A DNA stretch of 51,514 bases from Salinicola rhizosphaerae (GCF_014652715.1 NZ_BMZI01000002.1:141308-192821); one strand, 5' to 3'; shown: positions 8,471 through 17,925, numbered from the stretch's first letter. The notes: generated by a model not told the origin, from the letters alone. Made by a program: numbers and translations.

Positions 8471-9988
8471 TCAGAGCCGAGAAGGGTCGTTGGCGTTCAG
8501 CATGCGATCGAGCTGACGGTAGCCAACGGCTTCCATCAGCTGTGCCTTGCCGACCCGCGGTTCTGCGGCAAGGTCGGCCAGCGTCAGCGCAACACGCAAG
8601 AGGCGATGATAGGCGCGCGCCGACAGATTGAGGCGGTCGAGAACGCCGGCAAACCACTCGCGGGCCTGCGGCGAGAGTGCGCAGGCCGCTTCCAGCTGCG
8701 GTCCCGGCAGGTGGGCGTTGAGCCAGCCACGCGCGCGCTGGCGTTCGCGTGCGGCCAGGACTCGCGCCCTGACATCGGCGGAAGACTCACCCGGGGTCTG
8801 ATCGGTCAACTGAGTCGCTGGCAGTGCGGGAACTTCTACCTGCAGATCGATGCGATCCAGCAATGGGCCGGAGAGCCTCGATTGATAGCGCTGGATCTGA
8901 CTCGGACTACAGTGGCAGCGCTGACGTGGATCGCCCAGGTGCCCGCATGGACACGGATTCATCGCGGCGACGAGCTGAAAGCGGGCAGGAAACCGGCGCT
9001 GATGATTGGCGCGCGAGATCAGAATCTGCGCGGATTCCAGTGGCTCGCGCAGCACCTCGAGCACGTGGCGATCGAACTCCGGCAGTTCGTCGAGAAACAG
9101 TACGCCGTGGTGGGCCAGAGAGATCTCGCCCGGGCGGGGTTTGGAGCCGCCACCGACCAGTGCCACACTGCTGGAGGTATGGTGCGGGTTGCGAAACGGC
9201 CGCTGTGCCCAGCGCTCCATGATCGACAGCCCGCAAACCGAGCGCACCGCCGCCACGTCCAATGACTCCTCTCGCGTGAGCGGCGGCAGGATGCCGGCCA
9301 GCCAACTGGCGAGCATGGTCTTTCCGGTTCCCGGCGGGCCGGCGAACAGCAGATTGTGGCCACCGGCGGCAGCGACTTCCAGCGCGCGTCTGGCCTGATG
9401 CTGCCCCTTGACGTCCGCCATGTCGGGTGCGGACATCCGGGCCCGCGGAGGCGCGCCAATCTGGTGCGCCGGTAGCCGCTCGCGACCCAGTAGATGGCTG
9501 ACGACATCCAGAATGTGCCCCGCCGCGAACACCTCGCCTTCGGCCAGCGCGGCCTCGTCGGCATTCTCCATCGGCACGATCAGACTGCGCCCGGCGCGCC
9601 TGGCCGACAGCGCGGTCGGCAGTACGCCGGTGACCGGCCGTAGCGAGCCGTCCAGAGCGAGCTCTCCGACGACTTCCAGCCGCTCGGCCGCTTCTACCGG
9701 TACCTGACCCGACGCCATCAGTATGCCCAGCGCGATCGGCAGGTCGAACCGGCCACCCTCCTTGGGCAGATCAGCCGGCGCCAGGTTGAGCGTGATGCGG
9801 CGAGAGGGGAACTCGAAGCCGGCATTGAGCAGCGCGCTGCGCACGCGCTCGCGGCTCTCCTTGACGGCGGCTTCCGGCAGGCCGACCAAGGTCAGGCCCG
9901 GCAAGCCATTGCTCAGGTGGACCTCGATCAGCACCTCGGGCGCTTCGAGGCCGAGGCTGGCGCGGGCGTGCACGATGGCAAGCGTCAT
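8471..9988 (-). CDS. comM: YifB/ComM family Mg-chelatase-like AAA+ ATPase
   Basis: A 505-residue protein with the three ComM parts in order. The first is an N-terminal Lon-protease-like (ChlI) domain, about residues 1-165 (SLGLEAPEVLIEVHLSNGLPG). The second is a Mg-chelatase AAA+ core with Walker A GPPGTGKTML near 216, the FLDELPEF Walker B, and CPCGHLGDP. The third is a C-terminal Mg_chelatase_C domain with SARAYHRLLRVALTLADL. ComM is a hexameric helicase that promotes branch migration during natural transformation. The gene is the minus-strand partner of ubiK in a gene order shared with pseudomonads. The start at 9986-9988 gives the expected MTLAIVHARA terminus. Confidence 0.93.
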   Translation of the reverse strand: MTLAIVHARASLGLEAPEVLIEVHLSNGLPGLTLVGLPEAAVKESRERVRSALLNAGFEFPSRRITLNLAPADLPKEGGRFDLPIALGILMASGQVPVEAAERLEVVGELALDGSLRPVTGVLPTALSARRAGRSLIVPMENADEAALAEGEVFAAGHILDVVSHLLGRERLPAHQIGAPPRARMSAPDMADVKGQHQARRALEVAAAGGHNLLFAGPPGTGKTMLASWLAGILPPLTREESLDVAAVRSVCGLSIMERWAQRPFRNPHHTSSSVALVGGGSKPRPGEISLAHHGVLFLDELPEFDRHVLEVLREPLESAQILISRANHQRRFPARFQLVAAMNPCPCGHLGDPRQRCHCSPSQIQRYQSRLSGPLLDRIDLQVEVPALPATQLTDQTPGESSADVRARVLAARERQRARGWLNAHLPGPQLEAACALSPQAREWFAGVLDRLNLSARAYHRLLRVALTLADLAAEPRVGKAQLMEAVGYRQLDRMLNANDPSRL

Positions 9989-10190
9989 GGTGTCTCCGGA
10001 TTCTTCGGGCGGCGCACTTCACATGAAGCGGCGCGCGTCGAAAGGTAATCGGCAGACGGCGCCACGTTCGCGTGACCGCCTGCGAAATATCCCTCACCGA
10101 AGAACCGGAAAATCGGCGATGCCACTGGAGTCTACAGCTCTCCTTCAACGAGGGGCCTTTCTCCAGATATCGCCGGCGGGCGGCAAAGCT

Positions 10191-10526
10191 TTAGGGTTTC
10201 TCTCCATGAGCGCTGCCATCGACGTCGTCCTCCATCGGCGCGGTATCGTCGTCCTGCCCCGCCCGGGGCTGCACGGCCTGGGCGGTGTGCAGCGTGTTTT
10301 CCAGCGCCGCGACCTGCTCCTCCAGCGCTTCCACTCGCTCACGCGTGCGCGTCAGCACATCCATCATGATGTCGAAATCTTCGCGGGAGACGATCTCCAT
10401 GCGCTCCATGGCGCCGCGCAGTACGCCTTGCACGTTGCGCTGGATATCACCCGGCGCTTGCGATGCGCCCTGCAACCTGTCGCTCAACTGCTTGGCCAGA
10501 CGCTCGAACCGATCCTGTGCCGACAT
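10191..10526 (-). CDS. ubiK: UbiK / BMFP family accessory factor
   Basis: A 111-residue protein with the BMFP architecture: an amphipathic N-terminal half (MSAQDRFERLAKQLSDRL) and a coiled coil around residues 58-83 (REDFDIMMDVLTRTRERVEALEEQVAALE), followed by a low-complexity acidic tail. UbiK assists the ubiquinone biosynthesis complex. The start at 10524-10526 has AAGGAG 9 bases upstream, whereas longer frames do not. It sits between comM (same strand, about 200 bp away) and glnK (divergent), as in Pseudomonas. Confidence 0.85.
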   Translation of the reverse strand: MSAQDRFERLAKQLSDRLQGASQAPGDIQRNVQGVLRGAMERMEIVSREDFDIMMDVLTRTRERVEALEEQVAALENTLHTAQAVQPRAGQDDDTAPMEDDVDGSAHGEKP

Positions 10527-10585
10527 GACGATGACTCCTTGATTCTGGGTTCCCCTCAGCATACGCAAAGAGAGGCCGACGCGCT

Positions 10586-10634
10586 TGCGCACAAAAAGTG
10601 CATGAGCGTTTGAGCTATGATCGATATTGGTGCA
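10586..10634. promoter_or_regulatory. Two NtrC-like enhancer sites upstream of glnK
   Basis: Two 17-bp sequences match the NtrC consensus TGCACCAAAATGGTGCA at 12 of 17 positions each: TGCGCACAAAAAGTGCA (10586-10602) and TGATCGATATTGGTGCA (10618-10634). Their centres are 32 bp apart, about three helical turns, which suits cooperative binding. They lie roughly 100-150 bp upstream of the predicted sigma-54 start. Confidence 0.65.
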
Positions 10635-10720
10635 TATAACGGTTCTCACATTCCGCAAGCAATCATTGCCGACGCGTAAAACTCCTGTAAGCCACTGAAA
10701 TATAGCAATTCAACGGGGTG

Positions 10721-10736
10721 TGGCATGCGTTCTGCC
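10721..10736 (+). promoter_or_regulatory. Sigma-54 promoter of glnK-amtB
   Basis: TGGCATGCGTTCTGCC matches the -24/-12 consensus TGGCACG-N4-TTGCW, keeping the diagnostic GG and GC dinucleotides 10 bp apart. It lies 40 bp before the glnK start codon. With the two NtrC-like sites upstream, it indicates induction under nitrogen limitation. Confidence 0.75.
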
Positions 10737-10772
10737 TGTAACCCGAAGGCGCAAGCCGACTACGGGAGATAA

Positions 10773-11114
<342 letters not shown>

Positions 11115-11139
11115 CGGCGCGGAACGAGGAGACAAAAGA

Positions 11140-12390
11140 ATGAATGATCAAGTAGTGCAATTATCTTATGCGCTCGACACCTTCTACTTTCTGGTGACGG
11201 GTGCGCTGGTCATGTGGATGGCAGCCGGTTTTGCCATGCTCGAGGCCGGTCTGGTGCGCGCCAAGAACACCACCGAGATTTTGACCAAGAACGTCGTTCT
11301 CTACGCCATTGCCTGCACGATGTACCTGCTGGTCGGCTATCACATTATGTATTCGAGCGAGAGCGGTGGCTTCTTCCCGAGCTTCGGCTTCTTGATCGGC
11401 GCCGAGCACAGCGTCGACGACGTCATGAACAGCGGTGGCGATGTCTACTATTCCGCCCGTTCCGACTTCTTCTTCCAGGTCGTCTTCGTCGCCACCGCGA
11501 TGTCCATCGTGTCCGGCGCCGTTGCCGAGCGCATGAAGCTCTGGGCCTTCATGATCTTCGCGGTCATCATGACCGGCTTCATCTACCCGATTCAGGGCTA
11601 CTGGAAATGGGGCGGCGGTTTCCTCGACGCAGCCGGTTTCCAGGACTTTGCCGGGTCCGGCGTGGTTCACCTGTGTGGCGCGACAGCAGCGCTGGCCGGT
11701 GTTCTGCTGCTCGGCGCGCGCAAGGGCAAGTACGGCAAGAACGGCGCCATCTACGCTATCCCGGGTGCCAACCTGCCGCTGGCGACGCTGGGTACCTTCA
11801 TCCTGTGGCTCGGCTGGTTCGGCTTCAACGGCGGTTCCGAACTGATGGTCTCCAACGTTGGTGAAGCCAACGCAGTGGCCCAGGTCTTCGTCAACACCAA
11901 TGCGGCCGCTGCCGGCGGCGTCATCGCCGCGATCATCCTGGCCAAACTCTGGTTCCGCAAGGCGGACCTGACCATGGCGCTGAACGGCGCGCTGGCTGGC
12001 CTGGTTGCCATCACGGCAGAACCGCTGGCGCCGAGCGCGCTGGGTGCAACCCTGATCGGTGCCGTCGGTGGCCTGCTGGTGGTCATCGCCATCGTCTCGC
12101 TGGACAAGGCCAAGATCGATGACCCGGTCGGTGCCATCTCCGTCCACGGTGTCGTCGGTATCTGGGGCCTGATCGCCGTCCCGTTCTCCAACGGCGATGC
12201 GACCTTCGGTGCTCAGCTGCTGGGTATCGTCTCGATCTTCGTATGGACCCTCGTCGCCAGCCTGATCGTCTGGGGCATCATCAAGGCGGTCATGGGTCTG
12301 CGTGTCTCCGAAGAGGAAGAGTATGAAGGTGTCGATATCGCGGAATGCGGTATGGAGGCCTATCCTGAATTCAACGTCGGCAAGAAGTAA
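11140..12390 (+). CDS. amtB: Ammonium transporter, Amt family
   Basis: A 416-residue inner-membrane channel with about 11 membrane segments. Conserved landmarks are AAGFAMLEAGLVRAKNTTEI near the N-terminus, the twin pore histidines at about His177 (SGVVHLCG) and His336 (ISVHGVVGIWG), and the LWLGWFGFNGGS segment. It conducts ammonium into the cell. There is no obvious cleavable signal peptide, unlike E. coli AmtB. The start at 11140 has GAGGAGAC upstream. The cytosolic tail, which GlnK contacts, reads IAECGMEAYPEF where many relatives have EHG. It is cotranscribed with the upstream glnK and followed by a strong terminator. Confidence 0.95.
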   Translation: MNDQVVQLSYALDTFYFLVTGALVMWMAAGFAMLEAGLVRAKNTTEILTKNVVLYAIACTMYLLVGYHIMYSSESGGFFPSFGFLIGAEHSVDDVMNSGGDVYYSARSDFFFQVVFVATAMSIVSGAVAERMKLWAFMIFAVIMTGFIYPIQGYWKWGGGFLDAAGFQDFAGSGVVHLCGATAALAGVLLLGARKGKYGKNGAIYAIPGANLPLATLGTFILWLGWFGFNGGSELMVSNVGEANAVAQVFVNTNAAAAGGVIAAIILAKLWFRKADLTMALNGALAGLVAITAEPLAPSALGATLIGAVGGLLVVIAIVSLDKAKIDDPVGAISVHGVVGIWGLIAVPFSNGDATFGAQLLGIVSIFVWTLVASLIVWGIIKAVMGLRVSEEEEYEGVDIAECGMEAYPEFNVGKK

Positions 12391-12422
12391 GCCGATGACC
12401 GAGTGAGCTGGCGTGCTCCCCT

Positions 12423-12446
12423 GGCCCCCTTCGGGGGGCCTTTTTT
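12423..12446 (+). terminator. Rho-independent terminator after amtB
   Basis: A perfect 7-bp stem GGCCCCC/GGGGGCC with the stable tetraloop TTCG is followed by six T residues. It separates the glnK-amtB unit from the second glnK. Confidence 0.95.
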
Positions 12447-12466
12447 AATTCCCGTAAATGCCGGTG

Positions 12467-12472
12467 TATGCT
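12467..12472 (+). promoter_or_regulatory. Possible sigma-70 promoter of the second glnK
   Basis: A TATGCT hexamer preceded by GTG lies at about 12467-12472, with a weak A/T-rich -35 region (around 12444-12450, at the edge of the amtB terminator). No GG-N10-GC sigma-54 element was seen between the terminator and the gene, so this copy may be expressed constitutively. The call is tentative. Confidence 0.3.
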
Positions 12473-12475
12473 TAG

Positions 12476-12901
<426 letters not shown>

Positions 12902-12943
12902 AGCTGCGAGCTGCGAGCTGCGAGCTGCGAGCTGCGAGCTGCG
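12902..12943. repeat. Six tandem copies of the heptamer AGCTGCG
   Basis: Six perfect head-to-tail copies of a 7-bp unit begin immediately after the stop codon of the second glnK and end 28 bp before the terminator hairpin. Such short perfect arrays can change copy number by slippage. The array is intergenic, so any effect would be on the 3' end of the glnK mRNA. Confidence 0.95.
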
Positions 12944-12971
12944 ACAATCAGGATTTGGCTCCGAAAAGACA

Positions 12972-13007
12972 AGAGGCCAGCGATCGTCATCGCTGGCCTC
13001 TTTTTTT
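12972..13007 (+). terminator. Rho-independent terminator after the second glnK
   Basis: Arms 12972-12984 and 12989-13001 form a perfect 13-bp stem with a 4-base loop, followed by a run of seven T residues. A weaker T-rich stretch on the other side means it may also serve the convergent fpr gene. Confidence 0.95.
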
Positions 13008-13045
13008 CTGCCTCGAAGCCCGTAGCTCGCGACTCGTGGCTGGGG

Positions 13046-13822
13046 TTACTTCTCGACAAAGGCTCGCTCGATCACATAATCCCCCGGCTCACCCATCCGC
13101 GGAGAGATCGCGAAGCCCAGTTCATCGAGCAGCTCGCTGGTCTCGTCGAGCATCGCGGGGCTACCGCAGATCATGGCGCGATCCTGCTTCGGGTCGAGCG
13201 GGGGCAGACCGGTATCCGCAAACAGCTTGCCACTGCGGATATGATCGGTGAGACGCCCGGTGGTGTGAAACTCTTCACGGGTCACGGTCGGGTAGTAGAC
13301 GAGCTTTTCGCTGATCTCCTCACCCAGATACTCATGCGCCGGCAGCTCCTTGGAGATGAAATCGGCGTAGGCGAGCTCGCTGACGGTACGCACGCCGTGG
13401 ATCAGCACGACCTTCTCGAAGCGCTCGTAGACTTCCGGATCCTGAATCAGGCTCATGAACGGCGCCAGACCGGTGCCGGTCGACAGCATGTAGAGATTGC
13501 GCCCTGGCAGCAGGTCATCGCAGACCAGCGTACCGGTCGGTTTGCGGCTGACCATGATCTGATCACCGACCTTGAGATGCTGCAGACGAGAGGTGAGCGG
13601 GCCGTCCGGCACCTTGATACTGAAGAACTCGAGATGATCTTCGTAGTTGGGACTGGCGACGGAGTAGGCGCGAACCAGGGGCTTCCCTTCCACTTCCAGG
13701 CCGATCATCACGAACTGGCCATTCTTGAAACGCAGGCTGCGCTCGCGCGTGGTGCGAAAACTGAACAGCGTGTCGTTCCAGTGGTGAACGCTGAGAACCT
13801 CTTCCAGGGCGAACTTGCTCAT
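13046..13822 (-). CDS. fpr: Ferredoxin-NADP reductase
   Basis: A 258-residue flavoprotein of the bacterial FprA type. The FAD-binding motif is VRAYSVAS near residue 51, followed by the NADP-binding STGTGLAPF near 112, MICGSP near 214 and the C-terminal AFVEK. It transfers electrons between NADPH and ferredoxin or flavodoxin and supports oxidative-stress defence and Fe-S enzymes. The length equals that of Pseudomonas FprA. The start at 13820-13822 has AGGAG 5 bases upstream; a longer frame to 14008 reads through the intergenic region and is not credible. It is divergent from a LysR regulator, as fprA is from finR in Pseudomonas. Confidence 0.93.
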   Translation of the reverse strand: MSKFALEEVLSVHHWNDTLFSFRTTRERSLRFKNGQFVMIGLEVEGKPLVRAYSVASPNYEDHLEFFSIKVPDGPLTSRLQHLKVGDQIMVSRKPTGTLVCDDLLPGRNLYMLSTGTGLAPFMSLIQDPEVYERFEKVVLIHGVRTVSELAYADFISKELPAHEYLGEEISEKLVYYPTVTREEFHTTGRLTDHIRSGKLFADTGLPPLDPKQDRAMICGSPAMLDETSELLDELGFAISPRMGEPGDYVIERAFVEK

Positions 13823-13941
13823 GATGACTCCTGACCTGACGAGTGGAATACGCTGAAGCACCGTCGTAATAGCAAAATCGCATAAATCGCCGATGCTGTA
13901 GATGAAGAGACTATAAGAAACGGGAAACGTTCTGTTAAGTG

Positions 13942-13978
13942 GGTTATTTGGATAACCTATATCCATAAAATAGATATA
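13942..13978. promoter_or_regulatory. Two adjacent dyads between fpr and the LysR gene
   Basis: GGTTAT-TTGG-ATAACC (13942-13957) and TATATC-N9-GATATA (13958-13978) are perfect inverted repeats placed back to back in the 197-bp divergent intergenic region. LysR regulators usually bind a pair of such sites. The 42 bp from the end of the pair to the LysR start suggests autoregulation plus control of fpr. Confidence 0.5.
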
Positions 13979-14019
13979 CAGACTATCCCCCCGCTTTTGC
14001 GGCCTCACCGGAGAGATCG

Positions 14020-14946
14020 ATGCGTTACACGCTTCGCCAGCTGGAGGTCTTCGTGGCTATCGCGCAGCATCAAAGCGTATCACGCGCGGCCAGAACGCTG
14101 GCTCTATCGCAGTCTGCCACCAGCACCGCGCTGGCCGAGCTGGAGCGCCAGTTCGACTGCCAGTTGCTCGATCGCGTGGGCAAGCGCCTGAAGCTCAACG
14201 CGCTGGGCTTTCAGCTGCTGCCGAAGGCCGTGGCATTGCTTGATCGCGGTGAAGAGATCGAGGAGCTGCTGCAGGGTCAGCACGGCATTGGCTCACTCGA
14301 AGTCGGGGCGACGCTGACCATCGGCAACTATCTCGCGACGCTGCTGATCAGCGATTTCATGCAGCGCTACCCCGAGAGTCGCGTGCGATTGCAGGTCCGC
14401 AATACGGCGTCGATCGTCGAGCGCATTGCGCTTCACGAGCTGGATCTGGGGCTGATCGAGGGCGACTGCCAGCATGACGATATCGTGATGCAGCCGTGGA
14501 TCGACGATGACCTGACGGTGTTCTGTTCGCCGCGTCATCCGCTCGCCGCCGAGGGCGTGGCCGATGTCGACCGGCTGCTGCGAGAGGCGTGGATCATGCG
14601 CGAAGTCGGCTCCGGCACACGGCGTACACTGGAGCATGCCATGCGACATCGCCGCGGCCGCTTCAATATTCTGCTCGAGCTGGAGCATACGGAGGGTATC
14701 AAGCGGGCGGTGGAATCGGGCCTTGGCATCGGCTGCGTCTCGAGACTGGCGCTGAGGGATGCCTTCCGCCGCGGTAGTCTCGTCCCGATCGCGACGCCAG
14801 CGCTGGACCTGACGCGCAGCTTCGCCTTTATCTGGCATCGTCAGAAATATCTCACCACGGCGATGCGCGAGTTCCTTCGCCTATGCCGCGAGATGACGGC
14901 TGGGGTCGAGCGCAGCGACGGGATCGACCTGCCGAGCATCCCGTGA
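14020..14946 (+). CDS. LysR family regulator, probable FinR-type activator of fpr
   Basis: A 308-residue LysR-type regulator. The N-terminal winged helix-turn-helix (residues 1-60, LRQLEVFVAIAQHQSVSRAA then LSQSATSTALAELE) is followed by a linker helix and a substrate-binding domain from about residue 90. Its divergent position next to fpr is the arrangement of finR and fprA in Pseudomonas, where FinR activates fprA under superoxide stress. Assignment to FinR rests on this context and the general family match, not on a computed alignment. A GGAGAGATCG ribosome site lies just before the ATG. Confidence 0.85.
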   Translation: MRYTLRQLEVFVAIAQHQSVSRAARTLALSQSATSTALAELERQFDCQLLDRVGKRLKLNALGFQLLPKAVALLDRGEEIEELLQGQHGIGSLEVGATLTIGNYLATLLISDFMQRYPESRVRLQVRNTASIVERIALHELDLGLIEGDCQHDDIVMQPWIDDDLTVFCSPRHPLAAEGVADVDRLLREAWIMREVGSGTRRTLEHAMRHRRGRFNILLELEHTEGIKRAVESGLGIGCVSRLALRDAFRRGSLVPIATPALDLTRSFAFIWHRQKYLTTAMREFLRLCREMTAGVERSDGIDLPSIP

Positions 14947-14982
14947 ACAGCGCGCTCGGCAGCCCGAAAATCAGCGGCGGCG

Positions 14983-15408
14983 CTAGTGCTTCCAACCGAG
15001 CTTTGCCGCAATCTCGTCTTCGCTTGCCTTGGAAAGATCCTTGTCGACTGTCTTCGTCACCAGCGCCTGTGTCGGTTTATCCAGCTTGTCACGCAGCTGG
15101 CCGAGAAAGTGCGGCGCCGCGATCAGGATGAACTCGTCAGCCTTGCCTTGCGTGCGCGCCTCGCGAAGATAGCCAGCCACTTCCTTGGCGAAGAACATCT
15201 CCTGCTTGTCGGACGTCGCGTCCTCGTTGCCGGTCTGACGCTGACTCGCGCCAGCGCTGGCTTCACCCTTGCCACCGGTGCGCAGATCGCCGGTATGAGC
15301 ACGGCCCTCGGCGTGCGTCAGAGTCTCGACCTCCTTCAGCACGTTGGCCTGGCGCGCGAAGATGCGTGCACGAGCGGCATCGGCGGCCACTATGTAGATC
15401 TTGTCCAT
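14983..15408 (-). CDS. Host attachment family protein (Host_attach)
   Basis: A 141-residue protein beginning MDKIYIVAADAARARIF, the N-terminal signature of the 'protein required for attachment to host cells' family. It continues with a charged central stretch (GRAHTGDLRTGGKGEAS), FAKEVAGYL and a C-terminal EFILIAAPHFLGQLRDKL. The fold resembles an RNase H-like/eRF1-type domain; despite the family name, a role in host contact is not established generally. AGGAGAG precedes the start. It is a single gene, convergent with the LysR gene and separate from the RidA gene. Confidence 0.8.
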   Translation of the reverse strand: MDKIYIVAADAARARIFARQANVLKEVETLTHAEGRAHTGDLRTGGKGEASAGASQRQTGNEDATSDKQEMFFAKEVAGYLREARTQGKADEFILIAAPHFLGQLRDKLDKPTQALVTKTVDKDLSKASEDEIAAKLGWKH

Positions 15409-15522
15409 GATGACTCTCCTGTTCCGTGGATCGCGATCTAAGCGTGGTCGAGATTGCGCTGCCGCTCAAGGTTCCGGCTTACGGTCATGGAGACCGGCCG
15501 CGTTTTCCCCGGGCCTCAACGA

Positions 15523-15548
15523 CAGCGCCCCGCAAGAGCGGGGCGCTG
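15523..15548 (-). terminator. Strong hairpin after the aap-ridA operon
   Basis: A perfect 11-bp stem (CAGCGCCCCGC / GCGGGGCGCTG) with loop AAGA lies 22 bp beyond the ridA stop. No clear T-run follows on the minus strand, so it may act as a Rho-independent terminator of low T content or as an mRNA 3'-end stabiliser. Confidence 0.6.
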
Positions 15549-15569
15549 AAAAGGCGATCGTGAGCGGGC

Positions 15570-15965
15570 TCAGTCGTCGGTCGGCGGAATCCACGCGATC
15601 ATGTCGACCTCGACATCCGCGCCGCCGGCAAGCCCAGTGACGCCGATACAGGTGCGCGTCGGCAGCGGATTCTCGAAGTAGCTGGCATAGACGCCGTTGA
15701 CCTCGTCGAAATGCCCCATGTTAGTGATGAAGACACGACTCTGGACGACGTGCTCGAAAGCGCTGCCCACCGCTTCGAGCACGATGGCCAGATTCTGCAT
15801 CACCCGATGGGTCTGCTCGGTGAACGTGCCGAGCAGCATCTCGTTGGTCTCCGGCACCGTTGGCATCTGCCCGGTAATGAACACCAAATCTCCCACGCGG
15901 CAGGCGTGGGAGAACGGTGCGATCGGCTGCGGCGCGCCGTTGACGAAGCGCTTCTCAATACCCAT
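15570..15965 (-). CDS. RidA family protein (aap-linked copy)
   Basis: A 131-residue member of the Rid/YjgF family, which form trimers that hydrolyse reactive 2-aminoacrylate and other enamine/imine intermediates made by PLP enzymes. It has VFITGQMP near residue 28, the substrate-binding arginine Arg104 in PTRTCIGV, and the C-terminal EVDMIAWI. The position normally held by a glutamate in archetypal RidA is an aspartate here, so it may belong to a Rid1-7 subgroup. Its start shares one base with the stop of the ABC ATPase gene (TGATG), so it is the last gene of the aap operon. Confidence 0.85.
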   Translation of the reverse strand: MGIEKRFVNGAPQPIAPFSHACRVGDLVFITGQMPTVPETNEMLLGTFTEQTHRVMQNLAIVLEAVGSAFEHVVQSRVFITNMGHFDEVNGVYASYFENPLPTRTCIGVTGLAGGADVEVDMIAWIPPTDD

Positions 15966-16741
15966 CAGTGCCCCAGAATCTGGCTGAGGAACAGCTGAGT
16001 CCGCTCCGAGCGCGGATTGTTGAAGAACTCGTTCGGCGGTGCTTCCTCGATGATCTGCCCCTGATCCATGAAGATGACGCGGTCGGCGACCGTCTTGGCA
16101 AAGCCCATCTCGTGGGTCACGCAGAGCATGGTCATGCCTTCGTGCGCGAGCTCGATCATGACGTCCAGCACTTCCTTGATCATCTCCGGGTCGAGCGCCG
16201 AAGTCGGCTCGTCGAACAGCATCACCTCGGGGCGCATGCAGAGGGCGCGAGCGATCGCGACACGCTGCTGCTGACCACCGGAGAGCTGCCCCGGGTACTT
16301 CTTCGCCTGGTTGGCGATCTGCACGCGCTCCAGATACTCCATGGCGGTCTTCTCGGCCTGCGCGCGCGACTTCTTTTGCACCCAGATCTGCGACAGGCAG
16401 CAGTTCTCCAACACCGTCAGATGCGGGAACAGGTTGAAGTGCTGGAAGACCATGCCGACGTTGCGGCGAATCTGCTCGATCCGCTTGACGTCGTTGTTCA
16501 TGGGGATGCCGTTGACCGTGATCGATCCCTGCTGATGCTCTTCCAGGTGATTGATGCAGCGAATCATCGTCGACTTGCCCGAACCGGACGGTCCGCAGAT
16601 GACGATTCGCTCACCCTTGGTGACGGTCAGGTTGATATCGCGCAGTACGTGGAAGTCGCCGTACCACTTGTTGAGATGGTCGATCTGGACCATCGGTGTG
16701 TCGTTGCCTGCGGTTGGCCGGCTGGCGGTTGCTTCGCTCAT
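15965..16741 (-). CDS. aapP: Amino-acid ABC transporter ATP-binding protein
   Basis: A 258-residue ATPase of the polar amino-acid uptake (GlnQ/AapP) family. It has Walker [10 protein letters not shown] at residues 50-58, the Q-loop region [13 protein letters not shown], the signature LSGGQQQR near 154, Walker [10 protein letters not shown] and the H-loop CVTHEMGF. It energises import through the AapQM permease. It follows aapM after a short gap holding a 7-bp hairpin (16784-16801) and overlaps the ridA start by one base. The [16 protein letters not shown] insertion matches the AapP group. Confidence 0.93.
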   Translation of the reverse strand: MSEATASRPTAGNDTPMVQIDHLNKWYGDFHVLRDINLTVTKGERIVICGPSGSGKSTMIRCINHLEEHQQGSITVNGIPMNNDVKRIEQIRRNVGMVFQHFNLFPHLTVLENCCLSQIWVQKKSRAQAEKTAMEYLERVQIANQAKKYPGQLSGGQQQRVAIARALCMRPEVMLFDEPTSALDPEMIKEVLDVMIELAHEGMTMLCVTHEMGFAKTVADRVIFMDQGQIIEEAPPNEFFNNPRSERTQLFLSQILGH

Positions 16742-16783
16742 GGCAGTGATTTCCTGAAGACGATCCTGTGATGCCGCACCCTG

Positions 16784-16801
16784 CCCCGCGTCGCCGCGGG
16801 G
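16784..16801 (-). other. Intercistronic hairpin between aapM and aapP
   Basis: A perfect stem CCCCGCG/CGCGGGG with a 4-base loop lies between the aapM stop and the aapP start. There is no T-run, so it more likely affects mRNA processing or stability than termination. Confidence 0.5.
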
Positions 16802-16808
16802 TGGAGGC

Positions 16809-17924
16809 TCAGCGTTTATGTCCGGTATTGAGTCGGCGTTCGATGTACTGGCTGTAGCGCGACATGCTGAAACAGAAGACCCAGTAGATCAGCGCCGCGA
16901 AGACATAGCCTTCCGTCGAGAACCCGAGCCAGTTGGTATCGGTCAGACCCGCACGGATGATCGCCAGCATGTCGAGCAGGCCGATGATCAGCACCAGTGA
17001 GGTGTCCTTGAACAGCGAGATGAAGGTGTTGACGATACCCGGGATGACCAACTTCAGGGCCTGCGGCAGGATGATAAGCCCCATGCGCTGCCAGTAGGTG
17101 AGCCCCAGTGCCTGGCCGGCCTCGTTCTGGCCCTTGCTGATCGCCTGCAGGCCACTGCGAATGACCTCCGCCATGTAGGCGCTCCAGAACAGCATGATCC
17201 CGACCAGCGCTCGCAGCAGCTTGTCGAATTCGATGTTGCCGGGCACGAACAGCGGCAGCATGACCGAGGCCATGAACAGCACCGTGATCAGCGGAACACC
17301 GCGCCAGAACTCGATGAACAGCACGCAGATGCCCTTGACGAACGGCATCTTCGAGCGTCGACCGAGCGCCAGGATGATCCCGATCGGCAGCGAACCGACG
17401 ATACCGACGACCGCGATGGTCAGCGTCAGCATCAGGCCGCCCCAGGCACGCGTCGGCACGTGCTCGAGCCCGAACACGCCGCCGAGCAGCAGAATCCACG
17501 AGAGGATCGGGAAGCCGACCAGCGCGAACAGCGCGACCCACTTCTTCTGCGGCAGGCGAGGAATCGCCAGCCAGGCGATCAGAATCGCCAGCAGCGCGAA
17601 CACGATATCGACACGCCAGCGTGCCGCTTCGGGATAGAAGCCGTAGATGATCGACTCGAAGCGCGAGGCGATGAAGACCCAGCAGGCGCCGTCGCCGGTG
17701 CAGGCTTCCCGGCTGGAACCCAGGAAGTTGGCGTCGAATACCGCCCACCCCAGGGCCAGCCAGGCGATCTTGGCGACCGCGAGAATCACGAGCACCGAGA
17801 TCACGCTATTGACCGGGCCGCTGAAGAGATTGGCACGCAGCCACCCGATGACACCACGACTCTGATTGGGTGCCTCGCGCGCCTCGATCATTTCGGTACG
17901 AAACGTTGCGTTGTTCGTGGTCAT
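16809..17924 (-). CDS. aapM: Amino-acid ABC transporter permease AapM
   Basis: A 371-residue inner-membrane permease. A long N-terminal membrane region precedes the transport domain, which has an [18 protein letters not shown] segment near residue 210 and the EAA-loop [19 protein letters not shown] near 265. This long form is characteristic of AapM/BztC-type general L-amino-acid transporters. It starts 1 bp after the aapQ stop, so it is translationally coupled. It pairs with AapQ to form the channel. Confidence 0.92.
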   Translation of the reverse strand: MTTNNATFRTEMIEAREAPNQSRGVIGWLRANLFSGPVNSVISVLVILAVAKIAWLALGWAVFDANFLGSSREACTGDGACWVFIASRFESIIYGFYPEAARWRVDIVFALLAILIAWLAIPRLPQKKWVALFALVGFPILSWILLLGGVFGLEHVPTRAWGGLMLTLTIAVVGIVGSLPIGIILALGRRSKMPFVKGICVLFIEFWRGVPLITVLFMASVMLPLFVPGNIEFDKLLRALVGIMLFWSAYMAEVIRSGLQAISKGQNEAGQALGLTYWQRMGLIILPQALKLVIPGIVNTFISLFKDTSLVLIIGLLDMLAIIRAGLTDTNWLGFSTEGYVFAALIYWVFCFSMSRYSQYIERRLNTGHKR

Positions 17925-17925
17925 C

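Noticed and set aside
11161-12147. A 328-codon minus-strand frame opposite amtB
   Set aside because: It is antisense to a highly conserved transporter and has no family features.
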